A model generated the notes under the pieces. It had not been told where the DNA came from. It did not search any database and saw nothing but the letters and a program-made list of their open reading frames with translations. The position numbers were made by a program, and so were the translations under genes. From Myxococcales bacterium (GTDB lineage: Bacteria; Myxococcota; Polyangia; Fen-1088): DNA of 9,366 nt. Below are positions 1 to 6,870 of the stretch, in pieces. Location: the NCBI GenBank assembly GCA_003155465.1, contig PMCR01000498.1:1-9366 (forward strand). Reading direction: 5' to 3'. Within the stretch, counting starts at the first letter, position 1. Each line of letters starts with the position of its first letter.

Positions 1-93
1 TCCCGTCGAAACTATTTCGCCCCCTTTGTCATGTTGGTTTCTCAATCATAGCGCCTGTCGAGCCAGCAGGCCACGCCCGGCCCGCGGCAATCG
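1..93. other. Left-edge sequence without a supported gene
   Basis: No gene can be supported here. Plus-strand frame 1 is open from the left edge to a TAG at 49-51, so this could be the last 16 codons of a gene that begins outside the window, but so short a tail shows no recognisable family. I see no convincing sigma-70 promoter or terminator before the PrsW gene. Confidence 0.4.
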
Positions 94-861
94 GTGCTAC
101 CCTCGCTGACCATGCTGACCGTGCTGCTGGCAGCAGCGCCGTCACTGGCGCTCCTGACCTACTTCTACCTTCGCGATCGCTATGATCGCGAGCCAATCTC
201 CTGTCTCGCCATCGCGTACCTCTTGGGCATGTACTCGATGCTGGCGGCCCAAAGCATGGGCGCCGCCTTGGTGGGCGCCGTATCCGAGGAGTGGCTGCAC
301 CTGGGCGGCGAGCCGGCGCGTCTCTTCGAGGCTTTCGTGCTCTCGGGTTTGGTCGAAGAGGTCGCCAAGTGGGTGATGCTGATGGCCGCGATCTACCACT
401 GGCGCCAGTTCGACGAGCCGCTCGACGGACTTGTCTACGGCGTGACCATCGCCCTGGGCTTCGCCACGCTGGAAAACTTCTTCTATCTTTCCAGTCATGG
501 TGTGGGGATCGCTTGGCAGCGAGCGGTGTTCGCGGTGCCGGCCCACGCCCTTTTCGGCGGGGCCATGGGCTACTACGCCGGGCGTGGCAAGTTCGTTGCC
601 AGGGGCGGCCGGCACGTTGTTGGCGTCTGGCGCGACCGCATCCTCTGTCTGACCCTGCCGGTGCTCTTCCACGGCGCCTACAACTTCGCGCTCCTGCACG
701 GCCTCGACTGGTTCATCTGGGTTGCCATCACCGCGCTTTCCCTCGGCTTCTGGGCCTTCGTGTTGCGGCGGATTCGTCGCGCTCAGCGGGCATCACCGTT
801 CCGGCCCAAGACCATGTTGCCCTCGGACTTCCGGGTGCCGCCGCCTGCCCGGGGGGTGTAG
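94..861 (+). CDS. prsW: PrsW-family intramembrane metalloprotease
   Basis: Predicted polytopic membrane protease of the PrsW family. In Bacillus subtilis PrsW makes the first cut in the anti-sigma factor RsiW; the substrate here is unknown. Hydrophobic segments cover roughly residues 5-24, 38-62, 80-100, 112-132, 144-162, 184-202 and 206-225. The family motifs appear in order: a Glu pair and Lys in VEEVAKW (E88, E89, K92), DGLVYG at 111-116, LENFFY with E127 and N128, PAHALFG with H151, and LFHGAYN with H193. A charged tail follows residue 225. The 255-residue length is normal. The start is the GTG at 94, the first start after the in-frame TAG at 49-51; the ATG at 112 is an alternative, and neither has a strong Shine-Dalgarno. 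The lipoprotein gene starts 11 bases after its stop, so the two are probably co-transcribed. No sigma/anti-sigma pair is visible in the window. Confidence 0.88.
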   Translation: MLPSLTMLTVLLAAAPSLALLTYFYLRDRYDREPISCLAIAYLLGMYSMLAAQSMGAALVGAVSEEWLHLGGEPARLFEAFVLSGLVEEVAKWVMLMAAIYHWRQFDEPLDGLVYGVTIALGFATLENFFYLSSHGVGIAWQRAVFAVPAHALFGGAMGYYAGRGKFVARGGRHVVGVWRDRILCLTLPVLFHGAYNFALLHGLDWFIWVAITALSLGFWAFVLRRIRRAQRASPFRPKTMLPSDFRVPPPARGV

Positions 862-872
862 AATAGGCAACC

Positions 873-1463
873 ATGCGGAACGACACCAAGCTGTTGGTTG
901 CAGGAATCGGACTGGTCGTAGGTCTCTCAGCGGCGTGCTCGAAGCGCGCCGAAAACCAGGGTCCTTCTTCTGTGGCGAGCGCGCCCACTTCTGATTCGGA
1001 ATTCGACAAGAAGTGGGCTGCGCTGGCCCAGGCTGGCACAGACGTGGCGTATATCGAAGATGACCGTGGCGAGGGTTTGATGGGAAATGTGCGTCGCGCA
1101 TCCCGGGTGAAGGCTGACCCCCCGCCAGTGCTGGGCGCTCCCGCCGCGGCTCAGGCGGTGGCGGACTTGCCCGAACAACCCGCGGGCGAGGAAGTCCAGC
1201 GCATTATCCGGGGCAACCTCATGGCCGTGCGCGGCTGCTACATGAACATGGCGCGTACCGGTCAGGCCCGGTCAGGCAAAGCCATCGTCAGCTTCGCCAT
1301 CGGTGCTGATGGCCGCCCAGCCAGCGTGCGTGTTGATGCCCCAACTTTCCACGACACACCGTTGCCGGCTTGCGTGACGGCGCAAATCGCACGCTGGTCA
1401 TTCCCCAGGTCGCAGAAGGGTGGCGGCTCAGTGAGCTACCCATTCGTATTCGTCGGCGGATAG
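873..1463 (+). CDS. Lipoprotein with AgmX/PglI-type C-terminal domain
   Basis: Predicted secreted lipoprotein of 196 residues. A short basic N-terminus, a hydrophobic stretch at residues 7-20 and a lipobox LSAAC with the acylated cysteine at C22 mark a signal peptidase II substrate. Residues 23-105 are low in order and rich in Ala and Pro, which suggests a tether. Residues about 106-196 match the AgmX/PglI C-terminal domain, a TonB-like fold common in myxobacterial gliding and envelope proteins: V-x-R-I-I-R-x-N around 108-115, a GCY at 121-123, a Gly-Lys strand, IGADGRP at 143-149, a second Cys at C167, then RWSFP at 174-178 and a final YPFVF. C122 and C167 are the two conserved cysteines and may form a disulphide. 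The domain is thought to mediate envelope protein contacts; the partner is unknown. The start is ATG 873 with only a weak ribosome binding site, 11 bases after the PrsW stop. Confidence 0.85.
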   Translation: MRNDTKLLVAGIGLVVGLSAACSKRAENQGPSSVASAPTSDSEFDKKWAALAQAGTDVAYIEDDRGEGLMGNVRRASRVKADPPPVLGAPAAAQAVADLPEQPAGEEVQRIIRGNLMAVRGCYMNMARTGQARSGKAIVSFAIGADGRPASVRVDAPTFHDTPLPACVTAQIARWSFPRSQKGGGSVSYPFVFVGG

Positions 1464-1538
1464 ACAGCTACCCCGCAGGATGGATTTCCACACATCCGGC
1501 CTTCCTTCGCCGCCGCCTGGTCGAGCCCGGGGAGAGGC

Positions 1539-1766
1539 CTACTTCGCCGGCCGGTCTTCCAGGAAGAAGACAGTGATGGCGAGGCAGTGGAACGCTTCGT
1601 CGGAGGACTGGGTCACGATGGTATCGACCACCTGGCACTGCGGATGCTCGCGAATCCAGGCGGTAACCTTCTCGCCCAGGTTCTCTCGTTCTTGGGCCAT
1701 CGTAGCCGAGAAAACCTTGACTCCATTGAAGCGTGCCGTCGTGTGCGTCTGACTTTGGGCCATCAT
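1539..1766 (-). CDS. Small conserved-looking protein of unknown function
   Basis: A 75-residue soluble protein that I cannot assign to a named family. It has no signal peptide or membrane segment. The predicted order is strand (VKVFSAT, residues 16-22), helix (about 28-41), strand (QVVDTIVTQ, 44-52) and strand (FHCLAITVFFL, about 59-69), a compact alpha/beta pattern. The stretch TQSSDEAFHC looks like a conserved core and may hold functional Ser, Asp, His and Cys residues. Coding is supported by a well-placed ribosome binding site (AGGAAG seven bases before the ATG), by a plausible upstream promoter and by sensible protein composition. An ATG directly follows the first (ATGATG), and another lies at residue 23. 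The gene is convergent with the lipoprotein gene and lies 218 bases downstream of the response regulator gene on the same strand, so it is probably expressed on its own. Confidence 0.72.
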   Translation of the reverse strand: MMAQSQTHTTARFNGVKVFSATMAQERENLGEKVTAWIREHPQCQVVDTIVTQSSDEAFHCLAITVFFLEDRPAK

Positions 1767-1773
1767 TCTTGTT

Positions 1774-1779
1774 CTTCCT
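1774..1779 (-). promoter_or_regulatory. Ribosome binding site of the small unknown gene
   Basis: On the minus strand the purine tract GGAGAGGAAGAAC contains AGGAAG seven bases before the ATG at 1766. It supports translation from this start rather than from the internal ATG at codon 23. Confidence 0.65.
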
Positions 1780-1889
1780 CTCCGGACTTCTCAGTGCCAC
1801 AAACCAGTACGGAAAAGGCCAGTCTTGTCTTGGCTCACTGCGGCCCCGGAGCGCTCCGCATCTTCCCCGTACAACCTACCTTCGTGCAT

Positions 1890-1919
1890 CCTATAACAGG
1901 GTTTGGGGGCCAGGGACAA
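1890..1919 (-). promoter_or_regulatory. Candidate sigma-70 promoter for the small unknown gene
   Basis: On the minus strand TTGTCC (1919-1914) and TATAGG (1895-1890) are separated by 18 bases. Each hexamer matches the consensus at four of six positions. Transcription would start near 1883 and give a leader of about 115 bases before the ATG at 1766. This would make the small gene independent of the response regulator transcript. The call is by eye only, and promoters of GC-rich myxobacteria often deviate from the E. coli consensus. Confidence 0.35.
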
Positions 1920-1950
1920 TCATTACGAGCAACACCGGGCAAACCAAGGA

Positions 1951-1981
1951 CGCTTTGCGCAATCGGGGCGCGAGAAAAGCG
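1951..1981 (-). terminator. Possible hairpin after the response regulator gene
   Basis: CGCTTT (1951-1956) can pair with AAAGCG (1976-1981), and GCGC (1957-1960) with GCGC (1968-1971), leaving a four-base bulge and a seven-base loop. It begins four bases beyond the stop codon of the response regulator gene. No T-run follows on the minus strand, so intrinsic termination is uncertain; it may only protect the 3' end or be chance pairing in GC-rich DNA. Confidence 0.25.
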
Positions 1982-1984
1982 GCA

Positions 1985-4900
1985 TCACTTGCTGGCTGCG
2001 CGGAGTTCCTCGCTGATGTCCAGATGGTCCAACGACAGGGCAAACGCCAGCAGATCATCCAGAGCAGCCCGGCCTTCCTCTTCGGCCAAAGCGCGTCCAA
2101 CCCGCAGCAGATCGGCGCAGATCACCAGCGACGAGCGTGAGGCCACGCGGCCTAGACCCTTGGCCCAGGCCGTCAGGTTGATGGAACCATACCTGCGCGC
2201 CAGTTGTTGGCTGACTTCCACGATGGATGCGCGAGCAGGCGCGTCGAGAGCGGCGATGGCTTCTCGGGCATCTTCGAAGGCTTGTCCCTCGAAGCGCAGC
2301 GACCCGCGGGCGGTGGCAAGCGCGGCCATGACATAGGGGCGCAACTGGCCGCCCGAACGTACTGAGCCGGCCAGCCGTCCCGTCGTGGCCAGCGCCAAGG
2401 CGCGGCCCAGCCTGAACCCGAGCTCCACTGAGTCGGAGTGTTCAAGCAGCGTCGAGCCGCACAGAAGTGCGGGCGGCTGCAGGTGGGCCATGCGTGCGTC
2501 ACCCAGCAGCACCGGGTGGAGCAGCACGGGGGGCTCCGGTGTTTCCAGCAGCTCGCAGATGTAGAGCAGCACGCTACGAAACAGCGCCGGCTGTTGCTTG
2601 GGCGCGATCGGCGCCTCGCCATCGAGTCCCACGTCCGTGCTTCTGACAGGCGGGAGGACACCCGACTCGACCAGGAGCGAGATCAGTGATTCAACGTCGG
2701 CAAACTCGGGGCTATAGCCGAGGCGGCCGAGCCAACTGGCGGGGAGCTTGATCGAGATCCGAGGCAAGACCGTAGGACTGGCTTGGCTGGCGAGCCTCGC
2801 AAGCTTGTCGTCACCCAACCCGCGTAGCACCATGGCCGCTGCTGCGATTCCCGCCGCGTTCTTCAGTCCCTGCTCCAGGAACAAGTCCACCAGCCGTTGT
2901 CCCGCACGGCCGTCTTCCGGATGAAGCTGCCACTCCGCCGTAATCGCACGCGCCCTTTCGCGCCAGCGCGTGGGATCTTCCGCGTTGATCTCAGCCGACT
3001 TTCTCAAGATGTCGATGTCGTCTGGCGCCAGGCGCGCCGCCATGTCGTACGCGACGCGTGCGGAAAGCCGATCCCCCAGTCGATTCTCGTAGACATTGGC
3101 CAGTTCGCACCACAATCGTCGCCGCAAGGGCTGCGCGCGATCGCCCAGCGCGGCGACCAGCTTGCGCACAAACCCCTCTGCACTCTTGGGATCGTTGAGT
3201 CGTTGATAGGCTTGTAGCAACAGCTCGACAACGTCAGGCTGGATCGGTTGCAACTCCAGGCTCCGCTCCAGATGCTTGCGCGCCGTCGCGGCGTCGTCCT
3301 CCGTGGCTGCCAGTCGACCAAGCATGGCGTGCGCCTCAGCCAGATCGGGGTCGAGCGCAAGGGCGTGATGGAGGGCTTCGCGGGCCGCGTTGGCCCACTG
3401 CGGACCGAAGGCGACGAACTTCGCCCAACCCAAATAAGCCTGGTACAGCGCCTGGTCCGGCCGGGCGCACACCGCCACTTCGAACTTCGGCAGGGACTCG
3501 GCGATCTTGTCAGCGTTGAAGAGACGCAGTCCCTCGCCGAAAGCCAGCTCGGCACCCAAAGGATCCGTCTCGGGCGACGAGGAGTTCGCCAGGGTTCGGT
3601 CGTAGCCCTGGCGCAGTTGAGGATTGGCGAGAACCCGGGCTGCGTGGTCGATGGCTGCGCGCAAAGCATCGAGCCTGGCCCGATCAGCGGCATTAAGATC
3701 GAGTCCCGCCACGGCGGCGGGCGAGAACTCGGCAGACTTTGCGGCACAGGCCGCAAGAATCTCAGCGGTCGGGGCTTCGCGCGACAGGTCCAACGCTTCG
3801 TAGAAACTCTTGCCACGGATTGTCAGGTAGGTGCGCAGAATGGCTTGTCGCAAGGCCTCGCTGGGCGAGTCGCACATAGGTGACAGGGAGCCACTGCCCG
3901 CTCCATCCTTTTCGGGCGCCAGGGTGATGGCACGCAGCCCGACGTCCATGGCGCCGGAGTCCTGTCCCTCTGTCACCTTAGAGAAGCCATCTACGGCTTC
4001 TGGCGAAGGGGTGGGGTTGTGCGGAACGTGACTGAACAACTCGTCGGGGGCCTCAGTGTGGAGGGCGTCGATGCGCCTGCCGATCTCGGTCCCCAGCTTC
4101 TCCAAAGAGAGCGAGGACTGCCACGCGTTGGGCACGGGAGCATCATCAGGTTCTCGAACCGGGTCGCCCAGTTCGGCGAGTCCGGTTTCGAGCAGGGTGT
4201 CGATGGCGGCGATGACCAGCTGCGCGTCGTCGCGCAGTGCGAGCGAGCCCACGCTGGCTCCGGCTGCCAGGACCTGCGTGATTTCGGATCCGAACACTGC
4301 CTCGAAGGCTGGGCGATGCTGAGCAAAACGACGGGTCAGCTTGACTTCGCGGGCACCATTCTGGTCAAAGCGGCTGACCAGCTTCTCAGGCGTGGCGTTG
4401 CGGAGCAGTCCCATGAAGATGATGCGCTCGAGGTCCAAGTCGTGCTCGATGATCCGGTCGCCGAAGGCGTCGCCGGGAACGAAGGTCCAGACTCCTTCGT
4501 CCCAGCGCAGGCAGTCAGTGATGCGTTTGCGCACCTGTGCGGACAGACACTGCAGCACCTCTTCGGGCGAAAGCCAGCCGAGCTCGATAAGCACGGCTCC
4601 CATCTTGTGGCCGCGGGCTTTGGTCTCCGCGAGCAAGTAGGCCAGCTGCCGTTCGTCGATGATCTCCTTGGCACAGAGCAGGGTTCCCAGAGCCTCCTGG
4701 CGCAGATTCGAGTCGGCGGCGACAACCTTGCCGTCGCGCAAGTAGATCTCCTTCCGCACCTTGCCCCGGGCCAAGGCGAGCGTGCCGGTCTGACACCCGT
4801 CCGTCAGGTCGAGCAGCAGTCTGGAAACCCCTTGCTCGGCCAGTGATCCAGAGGGTCCTGGCAAAGGTCGCGAGGAAGAAGCAGGCGGGAAGAAGCGCAG

Positions 4901-5560
4901 GGTTTCCGTCGCATCCGTTGCGGCTGCCGTGGCCGGCCCGACAGGTATCGACACTGGCTGCGCGACGGGCTGCGGGGTGGGGCTGGGCCTGGGCATGTGC
5001 GCAGGGCCGGCTCCGACGTGAAGAATCGGTGCGGGTGTGGGCGAACGGGGGACCGTGACCACCGGTCGCGGAGTGTTCCCCGGCTGAAGTGCTCGGCCGT
5101 CGGCGACGGGCGGATGAGTCGGGACCGGGGGTCCAGGCGCTGCCTGCGCCGTCAAGGGCGTGGCTTGGCCAGGCACGCGCAGACAAGCCAGCATCGCCTC
5201 CACGAGATCGGTGCGGGAAAACGGTTTTGACAAGAAGGTTGCGTCGACGTCCCTGTCAAGGCTGACCGCCAAAGATGGATCCTTGTAGATGCCGGATATC
5301 ACGATCAGCCCGACATCTCGTCCGAAAGGGGCTTCGCGCACAGCCCGGCAGAACGCGAAGCCGTCCATGCCGGTCATGATGAGGTCGGTCACAACTATCT
5401 CCGGGCGCTCGTTCACGAACATGGCGAGCCCTTGCTCGCCACTCGCCGCTTGCAGCACCCTGGGACCGAAAGGCCGCAGCCTGGCGTCATCGAGGATGAC
5501 CCGCTCCATGGCACTGCGAGCCATGGGGTCATCGTCGACCAGCAGGACCGTGAATGCCAT
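1985..5560 (-). CDS. Giant response regulator: receiver, PATAN, J-like, TPR
   Basis: A 1191-residue cytoplasmic signalling protein without signal peptide or membrane segment. Residues 1-127 are a receiver domain with the full active-site set: acidic pair D9/D10, phosphoacceptor D59 (VVTDLIMTGMDG), S89 and K112 (SKPF). Residues 128-238 form a Pro/Thr/Val-rich linker. Residues about 238-365 match the PATAN (DUF4388) domain first described in cyanobacterial PatA, with a strand-rich start (TGTLALARGKVRKEIYLRDG), the helical insertion (ALGTLL, then LIELGWLSPEEV) and the closing W-T-F-V-P-G-D. An acidic, flexible stretch reaches about 570. Residues 585-655 resemble a DnaJ J-domain (SFYEALDLS at the start, VLANPQLRQGYD at the end) but lack HPD. 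TPR-like repeats fill 669-846, and helical repeats continue to about 925. Residues 930-1191 form a further domain, possibly a decayed M48-type peptidase. No DNA-binding, GGDEF or kinase output is visible, so the output is probably protein binding. It lies 96 bases downstream of pspA. The Shine-Dalgarno is weak; ATG 5560 is chosen because the receiver begins there. Confidence 0.9.
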   Translation of the reverse strand: MAFTVLLVDDDPMARSAMERVILDDARLRPFGPRVLQAASGEQGLAMFVNERPEIVVTDLIMTGMDGFAFCRAVREAPFGRDVGLIVISGIYKDPSLAVSLDRDVDATFLSKPFSRTDLVEAMLACLRVPGQATPLTAQAAPGPPVPTHPPVADGRALQPGNTPRPVVTVPRSPTPAPILHVGAGPAHMPRPSPTPQPVAQPVSIPVGPATAAATDATETLRFFPPASSSRPLPGPSGSLAEQGVSRLLLDLTDGCQTGTLALARGKVRKEIYLRDGKVVAADSNLRQEALGTLLCAKEIIDERQLAYLLAETKARGHKMGAVLIELGWLSPEEVLQCLSAQVRKRITDCLRWDEGVWTFVPGDAFGDRIIEHDLDLERIIFMGLLRNATPEKLVSRFDQNGAREVKLTRRFAQHRPAFEAVFGSEITQVLAAGASVGSLALRDDAQLVIAAIDTLLETGLAELGDPVREPDDAPVPNAWQSSLSLEKLGTEIGRRIDALHTEAPDELFSHVPHNPTPSPEAVDGFSKVTEGQDSGAMDVGLRAITLAPEKDGAGSGSLSPMCDSPSEALRQAILRTYLTIRGKSFYEALDLSREAPTAEILAACAAKSAEFSPAAVAGLDLNAADRARLDALRAAIDHAARVLANPQLRQGYDRTLANSSSPETDPLGAELAFGEGLRLFNADKIAESLPKFEVAVCARPDQALYQAYLGWAKFVAFGPQWANAAREALHHALALDPDLAEAHAMLGRLAATEDDAATARKHLERSLELQPIQPDVVELLLQAYQRLNDPKSAEGFVRKLVAALGDRAQPLRRRLWCELANVYENRLGDRLSARVAYDMAARLAPDDIDILRKSAEINAEDPTRWRERARAITAEWQLHPEDGRAGQRLVDLFLEQGLKNAAGIAAAAMVLRGLGDDKLARLASQASPTVLPRISIKLPASWLGRLGYSPEFADVESLISLLVESGVLPPVRSTDVGLDGEAPIAPKQQPALFRSVLLYICELLETPEPPVLLHPVLLGDARMAHLQPPALLCGSTLLEHSDSVELGFRLGRALALATTGRLAGSVRSGGQLRPYVMAALATARGSLRFEGQAFEDAREAIAALDAPARASIVEVSQQLARRYGSINLTAWAKGLGRVASRSSLVICADLLRVGRALAEEEGRAALDDLLAFALSLDHLDISEELRAASK

Positions 5561-5656
5561 GGTCTATCTACTCGGCTGGTTGGCGCTTCTACACAGGGCT
5601 TTTGTCGCGTGGGGAGGCTGTCAGGATCCCCGTTTGTAAAGTCCGCGAGCCGCGCG

Positions 5657-6433
5657 TCACTTGTCGCGGTTTTCCGTCGTCAGCACGCTGGGGATCTTAG
5701 ACTCGTCCTGTCTGACCTGGGCCGAGGCGGGCAGGGCGGCCTTGGCTTCGGGCGAAGAGGCAAGTCCCATCTTGGCCTTCAACTCGGCCAACGCCGTGTC
5801 GGTACCGGCGCTGCCAGACTCCAGGGCCTTGAATTTCTGTTGCAGAGTGTCCCCCGCCAAGTCACTGCCCAACTCCGCGGAGGCTTCAGACTCGGCCTCG
5901 ATCTGGTCCACCTTCTGCGCCATGCGCTCGAAGGTGTCGAAGGCGCTGGTGTCCGACAGACCTTGCATGGTGTCTTGGATGGCCTTCTGCGCCTCGGCGC
6001 GTTTTTGCCGCGCGATGAGGATGTTCTTCTTCCGCTTGGCCTCCTCGATCTTGTCGTTGAGCGTACGCAACTGATCCTTCAGCTTCTCCACCGCGTCTTT
6101 TTGAAGCTGTGTCTGCTTGGTGAACTCCGCCGCCTGCGCCGCATGCTCGGTCTGGCGCTTGAGCGCCTCACGCGCAAGGTTGTCGTCGCCAGCGCGCACC
6201 GCCAGCATGGCTTTGCGTTCCCATTCCTGGACCAGCTCGGTCTGCTCGTCGCGCTGCTTTTCCAGACGCTTCTGGTCCGCGATCGAGACCGCCACCTGCT
6301 TCTTCGCCTCGACAAGCTGGTTTTGCATGTCGGCGACGAGCTGGTTCAGCATCTTCTGCGGATCTTCCGCTTTGGAGATGAGATCGTTGAGGTTCGATTT
6401 GAGGAGAGTTCCGAGCCGCGAGAATATTCCCAT
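5657..6433 (-). CDS. pspA: PspA/IM30 (Vipp1) family phage-shock protein
   Basis: Membrane-associated stress protein of 258 residues, a bacterial member of the ESCRT-III-like PspA/Vipp1 family that oligomerises on the inner face of the cytoplasmic membrane and limits leakage. The N-terminus MGIFSRLGTLLKSNLNDLIS is the usual amphipathic membrane-binding helix, followed by the family motif EDPQKMLNQLV. Residues about 26-185 are a long charged coiled coil with the conserved RAGDDNLAREAL at 80-91 and FERMAQKVDQIEAESEA at 168-184. Residues 195-258 form a C-terminal extension beyond the typical E. coli length of 222, rich in Ala, Ser and Lys and likely flexible. The start is ATG 6433 with AAGGAAGA seven bases upstream. 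It lies 37 bases after the ybjN-like stop and is probably translated from the same mRNA. No PspF-type activator, PspB or PspC gene is visible in the window. Confidence 0.95.
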   Translation of the reverse strand: MGIFSRLGTLLKSNLNDLISKAEDPQKMLNQLVADMQNQLVEAKKQVAVSIADQKRLEKQRDEQTELVQEWERKAMLAVRAGDDNLAREALKRQTEHAAQAAEFTKQTQLQKDAVEKLKDQLRTLNDKIEEAKRKKNILIARQKRAEAQKAIQDTMQGLSDTSAFDTFERMAQKVDQIEAESEASAELGSDLAGDTLQQKFKALESGSAGTDTALAELKAKMGLASSPEAKAALPASAQVRQDESKIPSVLTTENRDK

Positions 6434-6440
6434 GACTAAT

Positions 6441-6448
6441 TCTTCCTT
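6441..6448 (-). promoter_or_regulatory. Ribosome binding site of pspA
   Basis: The minus strand carries AAGGAAGA seven bases before ATG 6433, a good Shine-Dalgarno. It fits the start that gives the complete amphipathic N-terminal helix expected of PspA. Confidence 0.7.
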
Positions 6449-6470
6449 GCCGGGCGTCTGGGTCTAGGGT

Positions 6471-6854
6471 TCAAGCTGCCGCGCGAAACTTCGACAGCGT
6501 GGGATAGTGCTTGCTGATGGCCATTCCCATGTCGTCCACCACCGCCTGGAGTTCGCTGAAGTCCAGATCCTCCAACGGCAACGAGTCCGTGAGCACAACC
6601 GCGTTGCCGTCGATGCCGAACGTAGCGTAGACCATCTCCCTGGCGTTGAGCTTGAGCAGGGTTTCGAAGAGGGCTTCCCGCCTGCCCTGAGGCAGGTCCA
6701 TCACCTTTAGCCGAAACACCACCACGGGGCCGGCCATGGAGACCAAGAGGTTGTCAAAGCCGTTGTCCCGTATGCGCCAGACATCGTGACCCAGGTCCTC
6801 GTGGGTGAGGCCAAGCCTCAGCAGGTAAGACTCGATATCTTCACGCGTTTTCAT
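6471..6854 (-). CDS. YbjN / type III secretion chaperone-like protein
   Basis: A 127-residue soluble protein resembling the YbjN family, whose members have the fold of type III secretion chaperones (CesT-like). The N-terminal helix MKTREDIESYLLRLGL is followed by strands at about 25-30 (VWRIR), 34-40 (DNLLVSM) and 43-50 (PVVVFRLK), a helix at 56-73 (RREALFETLLKLNAR) that ends in the family's LN, strands FGIDGNAVVLTD at 79-90, and a last helix at 99-118 leading to HYPTLSKF. No secretion system gene is nearby, so a role as a binding partner or regulator is more likely than secretion; the exact function is unknown. The start at 6854 is chosen because AGGAAAGGTG precedes it and homology begins there. 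The reading frame extends 29 codons further upstream to 6941, but that part looks non-coding. It is the first gene of the probable ybjN-pspA unit and diverges from uppS. Confidence 0.82.
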   Translation of the reverse strand: MKTREDIESYLLRLGLTHEDLGHDVWRIRDNGFDNLLVSMAGPVVVFRLKVMDLPQGRREALFETLLKLNAREMVYATFGIDGNAVVLTDSLPLEDLDFSELQAVVDDMGMAISKHYPTLSKFRAAA

Positions 6855-6860
6855 GGCAAT

Positions 6861-6870
6861 CACCTTTCCT
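6861..6870 (-). promoter_or_regulatory. Ribosome binding site deciding the ybjN start
   Basis: AGGAAAGGTG on the minus strand ends six bases before ATG 6854. This favours that start over the upstream in-frame ATG at 6941. Confidence 0.65.

Noticed and set aside
1464..1538. Terminator between the convergent lipoprotein and small gene
   Set aside because: Only a five-base stem (GGATG at 1478-1482 with CATCC at 1493-1497) and no T-run is visible; too weak to call.
1587..2336. 249-codon plus-strand reading frame
   Set aside because: Spans the antisense of the small gene, an intergenic spacer and the end of the response regulator; composition is Arg/Ser/Ala-rich and non-protein-like.
4019..4846. 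275-codon plus-strand reading frame
   Set aside because: Fully antisense to the PATAN and linker region of the response regulator; no family features.
5432..6439. 335-codon plus-strand reading frame
   Set aside because: It lies antisense to pspA and the start of the response regulator gene, both of which are clear families. The translation is Leu/Arg-rich without recognisable motifs, as expected for an antisense frame in GC-rich DNA.
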